Assembly: GCF_900996245.1 (NCBI RefSeq) | Contig: NZ_CAAJGK010000022.1 | Location: 124,001 to 188,000, forward strand | Reading direction: 5' to 3' | DNA from: Paraburkholderia sp. BCC1886 | GTDB lineage: Bacteria > Pseudomonadota > Gammaproteobacteria > Burkholderiales > Burkholderiaceae | DNA length: 64,000 bases | In this document: piece after piece, positions 51,796 to 61,256 of the stretch | Layout: each line of letters begins with the position of its first letter | Numbering within the stretch: position 1 is the stretch's first letter | The notes under the pieces: generated by a model | Seen by the model: the letters and a program-made list of their open reading frames with translations, nothing else | The model's database searches: none | Told to the model about the DNA's origin: nothing | Program-made: the position numbers and the translations under genes

Positions 51796-54700
51796 ATGAA
51801 CATGCGAGCCATCGGCGGCGGCGACCACCGGATCGATTCCACCTACTCACTCGAAGACCGCTATAAGCGCGAAGAGGGCCCGGTGTTCCTGACCGGCACC
51901 CAGGCGCTGGTGCGTATCCTGTTCGAACAGGCACGCTGCGATCAGGCGGCGGGATTGAATACCGGCGGACTGGTCTCCGGCTATCGCGGCTCTCCATTGG
52001 GCGGCTTCGACCAGGAGTTGTGGCGGCAGCGCACCTTGTTGTCCGGGCATCGAATCCGTTTCGAACCCGGCCTGAACGAAGACCTCGGCGCGACCATGCT
52101 GTGGGGCGCGCAGCAGATCGACGCGTTCCCCGGCAAGCGCGTCGACGGCGTGTTTTCGATGTGGTACGGCAAGGGGCCGGGCGTCGATCGCACCGGCGAC
52201 GTGTTCCGCAACGCGAATATTCTCGGCACGTCGCGCACCGGTGGCGTGCTCGCGGTGGCCGGCGACGATCACGCTGCGCAGTCGTCGATGTTTCCACATC
52301 AGACCGACCACGTGTTCGAAGGCACGATGATGCCGATCCTGTTTCCGGCATCCGTCGACGAATATATCGATTTCGGCTTGTACGGCTATGCGATGTCGCG
52401 TTTCGCCGGCGTGTGGGTCGCGTTCAAGGCGATCACCGAGACGGTGGAAAGCGGCCGCTCGTTGCGCGTGCAAGCACCGGCAAGCCGCTCGCCGTTCCTG
52501 ACGCCCACCGATATTTCCATCCCCGCGCGTGGCCTCGGCTACGACCCGGACCTGCGCTGGCCGCAGGAGCGCGCGGAACTCGAACGCCGTCTGCTCGACG
52601 AGCGTCTTCCGGCCGTTCAGGCATTCGCCCGTGCGAATCCGGTCGATCGCACCATCGTGCGGCCGCGTGGCGCGCGTATCGGTCTCGTCACGGTCGGCAA
52701 GGCGCATGGCGACGTGCTCGCCGCGCTTGCATTGCTGGGCCTCGACGAAGCCGCGCTCGCCGATCTGGGCATCGGTCTCTACAAGGTCGGCATGATCTGG
52801 CCGCTCGAAGCGCGCGGTCTGCAAGCGTTCGCACAAGGGATGCAGGCGCTCTGCGTAGTCGAGGAAAAGCGCTCGTTCGTCGAGCGGCAAATCAAGGAAG
52901 CGCTGTTCAACGTACCGGCCGGCGAGCGTCCTGCGGTGTACGGCAAACTCGGGCGTAACGACGCGCCGCTGCTGCCGGCCGCACTGGAATTCTCGCCGCG
53001 CCAGGTCGCCGAAGCATTACGTGGATTTCTGCTTGCAGAGGGTGTGCAGTGGCGGCCCGATCAGGAACAGACGGCAGCGGCAGCACCGACTGCCTCGCGC
53101 CTCGCCGGCCGCACTATCGCGCTCGTGCCGTTAGCCGAACCGTTGACGCGCACGCCGTTTTTCTGCGCGGGTTGCCCGCACAACACGTCCACGCGGGTGC
53201 CGGACGGGTCGCACGCGGCGGCCGGTATTGGCTGCCACATCATGGCGCTCGGGCAACGCGACGATACCTCGACGTTCTGCCAGATGGGCGGTGAAGGCGT
53301 GCAATGGGTAGGCCTGTCGAGCTTCACCGACATGCCGCATCTGTTCGTCAATCTGGGTGACGGGACCTATCAGCATTCGGGCAGTCTGGCGATTCGCCAG
53401 GCCGTCGCTGCAAAAACCGACATCACCTACAAGATCCTTTTCAACGACGCCGTTGCGATGACCGGCGGCCAGCCTGCGGAAGGCGGCTTGACGGTCGCGC
53501 GGGTCGCGGCGCAACTGGTCGCCGAGGGCGTCGGCAAGGTGGTGGTCGTGTCGGACTCGCCGTCGAACTACAAGCCGCGTGGCGCCATTGCTCTGCCGGC
53601 AGGCGTCGATGTTCTGCATCGCGATGCGCTCGATGCATTGCAACGCCATTTGCGCGAACAGCGCGGCGTCTCGGCGATCATCTACGACCAGACCTGTGCG
53701 GCCGAAAAGCGGCGACGCCGCAAGCGCGGCAAACTGATCGATCCGCCCAGACGCGTAGTGATCAATCCGGCCGTGTGCGAAGGCTGCGGCGACTGTTCCG
53801 TGCAATCGAACTGCATCGCCATCGAGCCGCTCGAGACCGAACTCGGTCGCAAGCGCGCGGTGAACCAGTCGAGCTGCAACAAGGATACGTCGTGTTTAAA
53901 GGGCTTTTGTCCGAGCTTCGTCGAGGTGGCGGGTCTCGAACCGGCTAAACCCGACACTCAGCGCATCAAGCGACTCGAGGCTCAATGGGCGTCTCGCTTG
54001 CCGCCGCCGGCCGCGTCGGCCCAGACATGGGCGTTGGCGCAAAGCGCGCGCATCGTCGTCGCGGGTATCGGCGGCACGGGTGTCGTGACGATCGGCGCGA
54101 TTCTGGCGATGGCCGCGCACCTGGAAGGCAAGGGTGCGTCGACGCTCGACTTCACCGGCCTCGCACAGAAGAACGGCGCGGTGATCAGTCATCTGCAGAT
54201 TGCCGCGAGTGCACAACAGATTCTCACCTCGCGCATCGACGCACACGCTGCCGACGTGATGATCGGCTGCGATGCGGTGGTGGCCGCTTCGGCGGGCGCG
54301 CTGTCGCGCTTGCAAATGGGTACTTCGCGCGCCGTGGTGAATAGCGCAATCACGCCGCCGGCGGATTTCGTCGGCAACGGCGATTTGCCGATCAGCCTCG
54401 ACGCGCATCGCACGGCCATCGACACTGCGCTCGGCGGCGCAGGCGACTTCTGGGATTGCGCGGGCGCGGCTCAAAGCCTGTTCGGCGATGCGCTCGGCAC
54501 CAACATGATGATGGTCGGCTTCGCATTCCAGCGCGGCTGGATCCCATTGTCGGAAGCCGCGATCATGCGGGCGATCGAACTGAACGGCGCCGCGGTGTCG
54601 CTCAATCAGCGGGCGTTTTTCTGGGGACGGGTGCTCGCACACGATCCGGCCGCGTTGAACGCGACGGTGGGCAACAGGACGGACGTGCCCGAAGCGTTCG

Positions 54701-55329
54701 ACCTCGAGCGCTTTATCGAACGACGCGTAGCGGACCTGCAGCATTATCAGAACGCGGCTTACGCACGTCGTTATAGCGCGCTGGTCGACTCGGTCGTGCA
54801 GGCGGAACAGCGCGTGAACGGTCAGGCCGGCCCGCTTGCCGAAGCGGTGGCGCGTCACTACTTCAAAGTGCTGGCCTACAAGGACGAATACGAAGTCGCA
54901 CGGCTGCATACGGACGGCCGCTTTGCCGCGACGCTCGCGAACGCTTTCGACGGTCGCGCACGGACCACGTTCTATATGGCGCCGCCGCTGCTGTCCAAAC
55001 GCGACCCGCGCACCGGACGGCGCGCCAAGATCGCTCTGCAGGGCGCGTGGCTCGAGCCGCTTTTGCGTGTGCTGAAACACGGCAAGGTACTGCGCGGTAC
55101 GTGGCTCGATCCGTTCGGCCGTCAGCAGGACCGGCGTATCGAACGTGCGCTGATCGGCGAGTATGAAGACGACGTGCGGCTCGCGCTGGGACGTCTCACG
55201 ACGGCCAATTTCGATGCGGCCTGCAAACTGCTGGCGGTGCCGGCTTCGATTCGCGGCTTCGGTGTCGTGAAGGAACGCAGTTACGAAGTGGCGCAGCGTG
55301 AGCGGCGGATATGCCGGGAAGCGCTGTAG
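51796..55329 (+). CDS. Indolepyruvate ferredoxin oxidoreductase, single-chain
   Basis: 1177 residues, the size of the fused proteobacterial enzyme. It oxidatively decarboxylates aryl pyruvates from aromatic amino-acid transamination to aryl-acetyl-CoA. Domain order: pyruvate-oxidoreductase-like alpha region (GYRGSPLGGFDQELW), thiamine-diphosphate-binding region (FFCAGCPHNTSTRVPDGSHAAAGIGCH, LGDGTYQHSG), a 4Fe-4S cluster segment (VCEGCGDCSVQSNC, CNKDTSCLKGFCP), a gamma-like domain (VVAGIGGTGVVTIGAILAMAAH) and a C-terminal DUF6537-type region. The Lrp regulator is divergent. Confidence 0.93.
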   Translation: MNMRAIGGGDHRIDSTYSLEDRYKREEGPVFLTGTQALVRILFEQARCDQAAGLNTGGLVSGYRGSPLGGFDQELWRQRTLLSGHRIRFEPGLNEDLGATMLWGAQQIDAFPGKRVDGVFSMWYGKGPGVDRTGDVFRNANILGTSRTGGVLAVAGDDHAAQSSMFPHQTDHVFEGTMMPILFPASVDEYIDFGLYGYAMSRFAGVWVAFKAITETVESGRSLRVQAPASRSPFLTPTDISIPARGLGYDPDLRWPQERAELERRLLDERLPAVQAFARANPVDRTIVRPRGARIGLVTVGKAHGDVLAALALLGLDEAALADLGIGLYKVGMIWPLEARGLQAFAQGMQALCVVEEKRSFVERQIKEALFNVPAGERPAVYGKLGRNDAPLLPAALEFSPRQVAEALRGFLLAEGVQWRPDQEQTAAAAPTASRLAGRTIALVPLAEPLTRTPFFCAGCPHNTSTRVPDGSHAAAGIGCHIMALGQRDDTSTFCQMGGEGVQWVGLSSFTDMPHLFVNLGDGTYQHSGSLAIRQAVAAKTDITYKILFNDAVAMTGGQPAEGGLTVARVAAQLVAEGVGKVVVVSDSPSNYKPRGAIALPAGVDVLHRDALDALQRHLREQRGVSAIIYDQTCAAEKRRRRKRGKLIDPPRRVVINPAVCEGCGDCSVQSNCIAIEPLETELGRKRAVNQSSCNKDTSCLKGFCPSFVEVAGLEPAKPDTQRIKRLEAQWASRLPPPAASAQTWALAQSARIVVAGIGGTGVVTIGAILAMAAHLEGKGASTLDFTGLAQKNGAVISHLQIAASAQQILTSRIDAHAADVMIGCDAVVAASAGALSRLQMGTSRAVVNSAITPPADFVGNGDLPISLDAHRTAIDTALGGAGDFWDCAGAAQSLFGDALGTNMMMVGFAFQRGWIPLSEAAIMRAIELNGAAVSLNQRAFFWGRVLAHDPAALNATVGNRTDVPEAFDLERFIERRVADLQHYQNAAYARRYSALVDSVVQAEQRVNGQAGPLAEAVARHYFKVLAYKDEYEVARLHTDGRFAATLANAFDGRARTTFYMAPPLLSKRDPRTGRRAKIALQGAWLEPLLRVLKHGKVLRGTWLDPFGRQQDRRIERALIGEYEDDVRLALGRLTTANFDAACKLLAVPASIRGFGVVKERSYEVAQRERRICREAL

Positions 55330-55338
55330 AAAGAAAAA

Positions 55339-55362
55339 GGTGCGGCTGCAGGCAGCCGCACC
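55339..55362 (-). terminator. Strong hairpin between the oxidoreductase and the ligase remnant
   Basis: Arms GGTGCGGCTGC and GCAGCCGCACC around two bases. Read on the minus strand it is followed by CTTTTTCTTTC, so it works best as a terminator for the leftward remnant gene, and may also block rightward reading. Confidence 0.65.
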
Positions 55363-55380
55363 GATCTCTGGACCAGGCTC

Positions 55381-55710
55381 TCAAGCGTCGATCAACTCCC
55401 GCCGCTTCAATTCATCCAGCACCATCCGCTTCGGCACCTTCCCATAGCCCGATTTCGGCAAAGCGTCCCAATACAGCACGCGGCGCGGCATCTTGTACTT
55501 CGCGATACGCTCTTTCAGAAACTCGAGCAGGTCCATGTCGTCGCATCGAGCGCCTGGATTCAGCACGCACACCGCGACGCCCACCTCGCCCCATTGCGGA
55601 TCGGGCACGCCGACCACCGCCACTTCGGAAATCGCGCCATGTGTGAGGATCGCTTCTTCGATCTCGCGCGGATACACGTTCGAGCCGCCGGAGATATACA
55701 TATCCGACGC
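55381..55710 (-). pseudogene. C-terminal remnant of an acyl-CoA synthetase (AMP-binding family)
   Basis: About 110 residues equal to the C-terminal subdomain of an AMP-forming acyl-CoA ligase: DMYISGGSNVYPREIEEAILTHGAISEVAVVGVPDPQWGEVGVAV and the catalytic Lys motif GYGKVPKRMV. The N-terminal 400 or so residues are missing: the similarity stops at the junction with the TRAP-permease remnant on the other strand. Confidence 0.8.
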
Positions 55711-56062
55711 GCTGTGCCGCTGTTCATTTTTCTCGGGCTGTTGATGGAAATGACCGGCGTGGTGCGCGCAATAGTCGGTTTCCTCGGCAATCTGCTCGGA
55801 CATGTACGCGCCGGGTTGTAGTTCGTGCTGATCGGCGCAATGTATCTGGTCTCGGCACTATGCGATGGTCGTGGTGCTCTCGATGGGGGTGGGATTGTTC
55901 ACGCCGCCGTTCGGTGTGGGTTATTACTCGGCCTGCGTGATCAGCAAGGTGCATCCTGACGAAGGCACGCGTCCGATAATCGGTTATGTGATTGCACTCG
56001 TGATCGGGCTAATCGTGGTGGCGGCGGTGCCGTGGTTGTCTACCGGGTTCTTGCCGGGGTGA
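55711..56062 (+). pseudogene. TRAP transporter large permease (DctM) remnant with internal deletion
   Basis: Two DctM pieces in one stretch: VPLFIFLGLLMEMTGVVRAIVGFLGNLLGHVRAGL (to a stop at 55821), then, after a frame change, YAMVVVLSMGVGLFTPPFGVGYYSACVISKVHPDEGTRPIIGYVIALVIGLIVVAAVPWL. The middle, about 300 residues in an intact protein, is gone, so it cannot function. Confidence 0.78.
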
Positions 56063-56092
56063 TGGAGGGGGCGCGCATTCGTCGGGCGTGCA

Positions 56093-56695
56093 TCAGTCCC
56101 GGTCGCCCTGGCTGTACACGAACATCGACAGGAACTGGATTGGCGTTTTGATCAGCCGCTCCGGGCCGTGCGGCACGTCGGCCTGGAACGTCAGCGTGTC
56201 GCCGGGATGCAGGATATAGGTCTGCTGGCCGTGCCGATATTCGATCACGCCCTTGAGCATGTGGATGAACTCGGTCCCGGGATGCTCGAAGACGGGAAAG
56301 GTTTCCGATTCGTCGTCCATGGTGATCAGGAACGGTTCGAACAGTTTTTTCGGTCCCTGGTCGTAGGCGAGCAGGTGATAGGTATGACCCCGCCGCGTGC
56401 CTTTGCGCACGACTTCCATGCCTTCGCCTTTCTTGACGAGCTGCGCGCCGCCTTCGGGCGCATCGAAACGGCGGAACAGCGTGGACATCGACACGCCCAG
56501 CGCGTTGGCGATCCGGTTCAGCACGTCGAGCCCGGTCGAGGTTTGCGCATTTTCGATCTTCGAGAGCATGCCGCGGCTTATGCCGGCCTGCTCGGACACC
56601 TGGGCGATGGTCAGTCCATGGCGCAACCGGAGTTCGCGAATCGTCGTGCCCAGGTAGCGTTCGAGCGAGGTTTTGCTGTCTTCGCCGTTTTGCAT
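56093..56695 (-). CDS. XRE-family regulator with C-terminal cupin domain
   Basis: 200 residues from the ATG at 56695. Helix-turn-helix (TIRELRLRHGLTIAQVSEQAGISRGMLSKIENAQTSTGLDVLNRIANALGV) followed by a cupin sensor domain (FEHPGTEFIHMLKGVIEYRHGQQTYILHPGDTLTFQADVPHGPERL). Such proteins usually regulate a neighbouring small-molecule catabolic or transport gene. Here the former TRAP-type transporter lies just downstream and a crotonase gene upstream on the same strand. Confidence 0.9.
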   Translation of the reverse strand: MQNGEDSKTSLERYLGTTIRELRLRHGLTIAQVSEQAGISRGMLSKIENAQTSTGLDVLNRIANALGVSMSTLFRRFDAPEGGAQLVKKGEGMEVVRKGTRRGHTYHLLAYDQGPKKLFEPFLITMDDESETFPVFEHPGTEFIHMLKGVIEYRHGQQTYILHPGDTLTFQADVPHGPERLIKTPIQFLSMFVYSQGDRD

Positions 56696-56771
56696 GGTTT
56701 GTCGGACTTCGTGTAAAGGCAAGAGCGTAGCAGATAGAAAAGGACGTCTGCCGCCTTGCACGAGCCCGACG

Positions 56772-57536
56772 TCAATAACTCACTTTCTGCCCCGCGAGAA
56801 AGGCCTTCAAACCGAGCTTCGCATCGGCGCTCGTAAACGCGCGTTGACCCAGAACCGCCTCTCTGCGAAACGCGTCGTCCATAGGCAGATCGGCGAGCTC
56901 GCCGACCGCCTGCTTGATCAACTGAACCGCGCCCGGACTAAGCCGGCTGATCGCGGCGGCCAGCTCATACGCGGCAGGCAGCAGGTCGGGTGCCGGCACG
57001 ACGTGGTTGATCAGCCCCATCTCCGCGAGTCTTCGCGCGGTGAAGCGCTTACCGCTGACGAGCAGTTCCATCGCGAATGCATAGGGGATCTGTCGTGCGA
57101 GTCGCACGAGTGTGCCGCCGGCCGGTACGATACCCAACCCGGCTTCTGGTAGAGAAAATTCGGCCTGTTCAGCAGCGATGCGGATATCCGTGCCCAGCAT
57201 GATTTCGAAACCGCCGCCGAAGCATAGCCCGTTGACCGCGCAGATCACCGGCTTGTTGAGCTTCGTATGCTTCAGGTGCGCATCGTCCCATTCGGAGATA
57301 TCGAAGTTGTCGCTGGCGAGGGCAGGGATGGACTCGGTCAGATCGGCGCCGACGCAAAAAGCACGCTCTCCGCTTCCGGTCAATACGACGACCCGAACCC
57401 GGTCGTCTTCACGGGCTTCGATAAATGCACGGCCGAGATCCTGGTACATCTGCAGCGTCAGCGCATTCAGCTTCGCGGGACGGTCGATGGTGAGCGTCGC
57501 GATATGCCCGTCGACTTTGTAGCGGATATTCGACAT
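56772..57536 (-). CDS. Enoyl-CoA hydratase/isomerase family protein
   Basis: 254 residues from the ATG at 57536, which shares one base with the CoA-transferase stop (TGATG). Crotonase motifs: DRPAKLNALTLQMY, GSGERAFCVGADLTESIPAL (oxyanion hole) and AVNGLCFGGGFEIMLGTDIRIAA with Glu present, then FSLPEAGLGIVPAGGT with the second Glu. Both catalytic Glu residues are intact, unlike the 10661 homologue. Likely acts on the CoA ester made by the upstream CoA-transferase. Confidence 0.9.
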   Translation of the reverse strand: MSNIRYKVDGHIATLTIDRPAKLNALTLQMYQDLGRAFIEAREDDRVRVVVLTGSGERAFCVGADLTESIPALASDNFDISEWDDAHLKHTKLNKPVICAVNGLCFGGGFEIMLGTDIRIAAEQAEFSLPEAGLGIVPAGGTLVRLARQIPYAFAMELLVSGKRFTARRLAEMGLINHVVPAPDLLPAAYELAAAISRLSPGAVQLIKQAVGELADLPMDDAFRREAVLGQRAFTSADAKLGLKAFLAGQKVSY

Positions 57537-58774
57537 CAGATCACTCCTTCTTTCTGGAGTCGTTCGTATTCGTCGCGCGGCATGCCGAGCCATTCCAGGA
57601 ATATCGACTCGTTATGCTGACCGAGCAACGGCGCCGCCGTCAAAGGAGTGCCCGTCGTCCCGGACATCTTGATGGGCGAGCCGAATACCTCGAACTTCGC
57701 TCCGCCGAATTCGACGGGCACGATCATCTCGCGAGACACGACGTGCGGGTCGTTCACCACTTCGCCAATGTTCTTGATCGGCGAAAGCGGGAAGCGGTCG
57801 CCTGCCAGCGCTTCGAGTTCCTGTTTCGTATAGCGGGCACACCAGCGTTCCACGACAGGACGGACACGGTTTTCATAAACCGTCGCGTCGAATCGCTTTG
57901 CCATCGTATCGATCTCGCCGTCGCCTGCCAGTTCGGGTTCTCCGAATGCGCGGCAGGCCTCGCGCCAGAACTTGTCGGTATAGGCGCCGAAGAAAACGTG
58001 GCCGTCGCGACATGCATACATGCCGTACGGCCGCACGAACGGATGGTCGTTGCCGAGCGGCGCAGCGACGGTCTGATTACTCGTGAAATTGACCACCGCG
58101 TTTTCGGTCAAGGTCAGAACGGAGTCCTGTTGCGAGACGTCGACCATCTGTCCCACGCCGGACGTCGCGACGGCTCGCAGTGCGGCCAGCGTGCCGATCG
58201 TCGCATAGAACGAGCCGGCGAGGTCGCCGATAATCGTGCCCACTCGCATCGGCATATCTGGCATCCCGTTCATCGACCACAATCCGCCGGATGCCTGCGC
58301 GCTATTGTCGTACGCGGGTCTCGACGAGTTCGGACCGGACTGCCCGAAGCCGCTGATCGCGGTGTAGATCAGGGCGGGATTGATTGCGCGCAGCGTGTCG
58401 TAATCGAGTCCGAGCTTCTTCATGGTGCCGGGCCGGAAGTTCTCGACGACGACATCCGCCTTCGCGATCATCTCCTTGAATAGTCGCTTGCCTTCGTCTC
58501 GCTTCAGGTCGATCGTCACGCCGCACTTGTTGCGGTTGTATTGCGCGAAGAAGCCGCTGCGAGATTCACCCGCTACGTCTGCAAAAGGCGGGAAACTGCG
58601 GACATAGTCCGCGTCGTCGGGGTGCTCGATCTTCACGACAGTGGCGCCCAGGTCTGCGAGCATCATCGTGCAGTACGGGCCCGCTACGACTCTCGTCAGG
58701 TCGAGTACGGTAATGCCCGCGAGCGATGGACCGGCGTGCGGATCCGGACGCATCGCATTGGCGGCGGTATTCAT
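57536..58774 (-). CDS. CaiB/BaiF family (class III) CoA-transferase
   Basis: 412 residues, start after AAGGATC. N-terminal AGITVLDLTRVVAGPYCTMMLADLGATVVKIEHPDDADYVRSF, VVENFRPGTMKKLGLDYDTLRAINPALIYTAISGFG and the expected catalytic Asp in RVGTIIGDLAGSFYA. First gene of a two-gene operon with the crotonase, divergent from the MocR-type regulator at 59030, which likely controls it. The acid substrate is unknown. Confidence 0.9.
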   Translation of the reverse strand: MNTAANAMRPDPHAGPSLAGITVLDLTRVVAGPYCTMMLADLGATVVKIEHPDDADYVRSFPPFADVAGESRSGFFAQYNRNKCGVTIDLKRDEGKRLFKEMIAKADVVVENFRPGTMKKLGLDYDTLRAINPALIYTAISGFGQSGPNSSRPAYDNSAQASGGLWSMNGMPDMPMRVGTIIGDLAGSFYATIGTLAALRAVATSGVGQMVDVSQQDSVLTLTENAVVNFTSNQTVAAPLGNDHPFVRPYGMYACRDGHVFFGAYTDKFWREACRAFGEPELAGDGEIDTMAKRFDATVYENRVRPVVERWCARYTKQELEALAGDRFPLSPIKNIGEVVNDPHVVSREMIVPVEFGGAKFEVFGSPIKMSGTTGTPLTAAPLLGQHNESIFLEWLGMPRDEYERLQKEGVI

Positions 58775-58925
58775 GAAGTGATCCTTAGTAATGGTATTCG
58801 AGTGCTTTTCAGCGGCGTGACAGGGCGCTACGACCGCAACCGGTCATAGGCAATATTGATCTGTATGATCCCGTCTCCCTGCTTTGCTTTTTGCTTGTCG
58901 CGGGAGGCATTCACCACGGCTCGTT

Positions 58926-58982
58926 GTCTGGACCTAACTGTAGCGGGTCTGTACCATAAGAGAAGGCACAGTTGGGCCAGAC
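58926..58982. promoter_or_regulatory. Repeated GTCTGKMCC half-sites between the CoA-transferase and MocR genes
   Basis: GTCTGGACCTAACTGT at 58926 and GTCTGTACCATAA at 58947 are direct repeats; ACAGTTGGGCCAGAC at 58968-58982 is the first in inverted orientation with one bulge. Direct plus inverted half-sites just before the gene suit a MocR/GabR-type dimer. Confidence 0.5.
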
Positions 58983-59029
58983 AGTTGCGCGACACGTCGG
59001 GACACTGCGCAAAACAGAACGAGCGGAAC

Positions 59030-60421
59030 ATGCAAAACAAACGAGGTTCCCTGGCTGACGGGATCGCCAGATCGCTGCGTCAGCAAATCGCCGACGGTGC
59101 ATTCCGGCGCGGAGAAAAGCTTCCATCCATTCGCGATCTCGTGCGAATGCACGGTTACTCGAAGAACACGGTGGTCGAAGCGTACGAGCAACTCGTGGCT
59201 ATCGGTGAAGTCCGGCCGAAGCGCGGCGCGGGTTATTTCGTTTCGGACGAGCACGAGCCCGAGCCTGCTGCGAGTGCCGGACCTTCCGCGCGCCTGCGCG
59301 AGGCAATCGATACGGTCTGGATGCTGAGAGAACAAACCAATAACGACCCGCTTCATTTACCGCTGGGGCACGGCATTCCACCGGCTTCATGGCTCGCCGA
59401 CTGCAGACCGGAGCGCTACCAGCAGCAGGTCTTGCGCGCGAGTGCCGGACGTATGCATCAATATGGCAACCGCTTCGGATATACGGCGCTACGCCAGGTT
59501 CTGGAGCGCAGGCTGTACTCCATTGGCATCCATGCAAACGCGAATCAGATCGTCACCACCAATGGCGCCAATCATGCAATGGACCTGATCATCCGTTGCC
59601 TTCTTCGTGCGGGCGATACGGTGCTGGTTGACGAGCCGGGCTACTATCCGCTGTTTGGGAAAATCAAGCTGCATGGGGCGATACCGGTAGGCGTGCCGCG
59701 TCTCGCCGACGGCCCGGATCTCGATGTACTCGAACATCTGTTGAAGACGACACGCGCGCGATTGTTCTTCACTCAATCGGTCGGGCAGAACCCGACCGGC
59801 TCTGACACCGCGCCGTCGAAAGCACATCGCATCCTGCAACTGGCGGACCGATACGACATGATCGTGGTGGAAAACGATCCGCTAGCCGATCTGAAACCGG
59901 CCGCGGCGGCGCGCATTGCTACGTTGGATCAATTGCGCCGGACGGTTTATATCGGCAGCTTCACGAAGTCGGTGTCGGCCAGCTTACGTGTCGGTTTCGT
60001 GGCCTGTCATACCGATCTGGCCGACGATCTGGCCGACGTAAAGATGCTCGTGCAGGTGAGCGGATCGGAATATAGCGAACGCCTGCTCGACACGATACTG
60101 AGAGACGCGAGGTTCACCCGCTATATATCGAAGCTGAAAGCGCGCGTTAAGGTAGAAACGGAGAAAGCGCTGAAAGTTCTCGACGAGGCCGGTGCCACAC
60201 TCTTCGCCGCTCCGCAGGAAAGCCTTTATCTCTGGGCGACACTCGACGCCTATCCCGATTCAATGGAACTGGTCAGAGAGATGTTGAGCCGCAATATCAG
60301 CCTCGCGCCCGGTGCGGTGTTCTACCTGGACAATCAGAAGCGCCAGGCGTGGTGCCGTTATAACGTGGGCTATACGCACGACCCGCGCTTCGTGGCGGCC
60401 ATTGCCGCGGCTCGCCGATAA
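59030..60421 (+). CDS. MocR/GabR-type regulator (GntR helix-turn-helix plus aminotransferase domain)
   Basis: 463 residues from the ATG at 59030; the open frame upstream has no GntR similarity. The winged helix (LADGIARSLRQQIADGAFRRGEKLPSIRDLVRMHGYSKNTVVEAYEQL) is joined to a fold-type I aminotransferase domain with the PLP-site residues in NGANHAMDLIIRCLL, QSVGQNPTGSDTAPSKAHRI, ENDPLADLK and the Schiff-base Lys in YIGSFTKSVSASLRVGF. Likely binds PLP plus an amino compound and controls the divergent CaiB-crotonase operon. Confidence 0.93.
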   Translation: MQNKRGSLADGIARSLRQQIADGAFRRGEKLPSIRDLVRMHGYSKNTVVEAYEQLVAIGEVRPKRGAGYFVSDEHEPEPAASAGPSARLREAIDTVWMLREQTNNDPLHLPLGHGIPPASWLADCRPERYQQQVLRASAGRMHQYGNRFGYTALRQVLERRLYSIGIHANANQIVTTNGANHAMDLIIRCLLRAGDTVLVDEPGYYPLFGKIKLHGAIPVGVPRLADGPDLDVLEHLLKTTRARLFFTQSVGQNPTGSDTAPSKAHRILQLADRYDMIVVENDPLADLKPAAAARIATLDQLRRTVYIGSFTKSVSASLRVGFVACHTDLADDLADVKMLVQVSGSEYSERLLDTILRDARFTRYISKLKARVKVETEKALKVLDEAGATLFAAPQESLYLWATLDAYPDSMELVREMLSRNISLAPGAVFYLDNQKRQAWCRYNVGYTHDPRFVAAIAAARR

Positions 60422-60448
60422 GCAGGGTTTCACTGTGAAGTGAAGGCG

Positions 60449-61063
60449 CTATTCGTCGCGCGTTCCGGTCACGACGACGAGTACCTGGGCCTCGTCGCCC
60501 AGATTGCGAACCCGATGTTTGACGAGCCCCGGGAACTGCAAAAAATCGCCTTCGCGCAAGATAATCGACTGATCGGCCAATTCGATTTCAATCGCGCCGG
60601 AGAGCACGTAGAAGATCTCGTCGCCGGAATGGTAGGCCGCTTCCTTGAGTTCGGTGTCCGCCGTCATTCTCAATAGTAATGCGGTCGGACCATCGCCGCC
60701 GCCGACGCGGCTAAGGGGCGCGTAATCGTAATCGGCCCCTCGTTCCTTGCGGTAGTGACGTTCGCTCGCGCGTACCAGATGCATCACGCCCTTGTCGACC
60801 TGTTCACCGAGTAAACCCGCAGCCGATGTGTGAAGCGCCTGGGCGACCCGCATCAACGCGGAAACAGAGACCGTTTTCTCGCCGCGCTCGAAGCGCGACA
60901 GATGCCCTTTGCTGATACCCGAGAGCGTGGCCAGTTCGTCCAGCGTCATGCCGTGGCGCTGCCTGAGCGCGCGCGTGAGTTCGCCTGGATGTTGCACTGC
61001 GGTGTCCGCCGCACGCTCGCTACCACGCGCCTTCGCTCTGCTTTTGCGCTCGTCAGTCGACAA
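60449..61063 (-). CDS. XRE-family regulator with C-terminal cupin domain
   Basis: 204 residues from a proposed TTG start at 61063, which has GGAGG six bases upstream; an ATG at 61120 in the same frame has no ribosome site. HTH: GELTRALRQRHGMTLDELATLSGISKGHLSRFERGEKTVSVSALMRVAQAL. Cupin: AAYHSGDEIFYVLSGAIEIELADQSIILREGDFLQFPGLVKHRVRN. Divergent from the MFS gene; a 25-bp perfect palindrome between them is the likely operator. Confidence 0.88.
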   Translation of the reverse strand: MSTDERKSRAKARGSERAADTAVQHPGELTRALRQRHGMTLDELATLSGISKGHLSRFERGEKTVSVSALMRVAQALHTSAAGLLGEQVDKGVMHLVRASERHYRKERGADYDYAPLSRVGGGDGPTALLLRMTADTELKEAAYHSGDEIFYVLSGAIEIELADQSIILREGDFLQFPGLVKHRVRNLGDEAQVLVVVTGTRDE

Positions 61064-61184
61064 AAAATGCCTCCGTATTCCTGTTCGCCGTCGATTCGTC
61101 CCGCTGCCCGCCTCATGCATATCCGGCAAAAAATTATTTTTGAACAGGATGCGGGAAGGATTCTAAACGAATAGACTGGCGACG

Positions 61185-61209
61185 CATTGGACAACAAAGT
61201 TGTCCAATG
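61185..61209. promoter_or_regulatory. 25-bp perfect palindrome, likely XRE-cupin operator
   Basis: Arms CATTGGACAAC (61185-61195) and GTTGTCCAATG (61199-61209) around AAA, in the 193-bp gap between the divergent XRE-cupin and MFS genes. Confidence 0.75.
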
Positions 61210-61256
61210 GGCAAACGTCGACAACAGGGGCAGTAAGACGAGAAAAGGGGCAGACG

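Noticed and set aside
55381..56062. Transposon-mediated origin of the decay scar
   Set aside because: No terminal inverted repeats, target duplication or transposase fragment is visible at the junction; simple deletion explains it.
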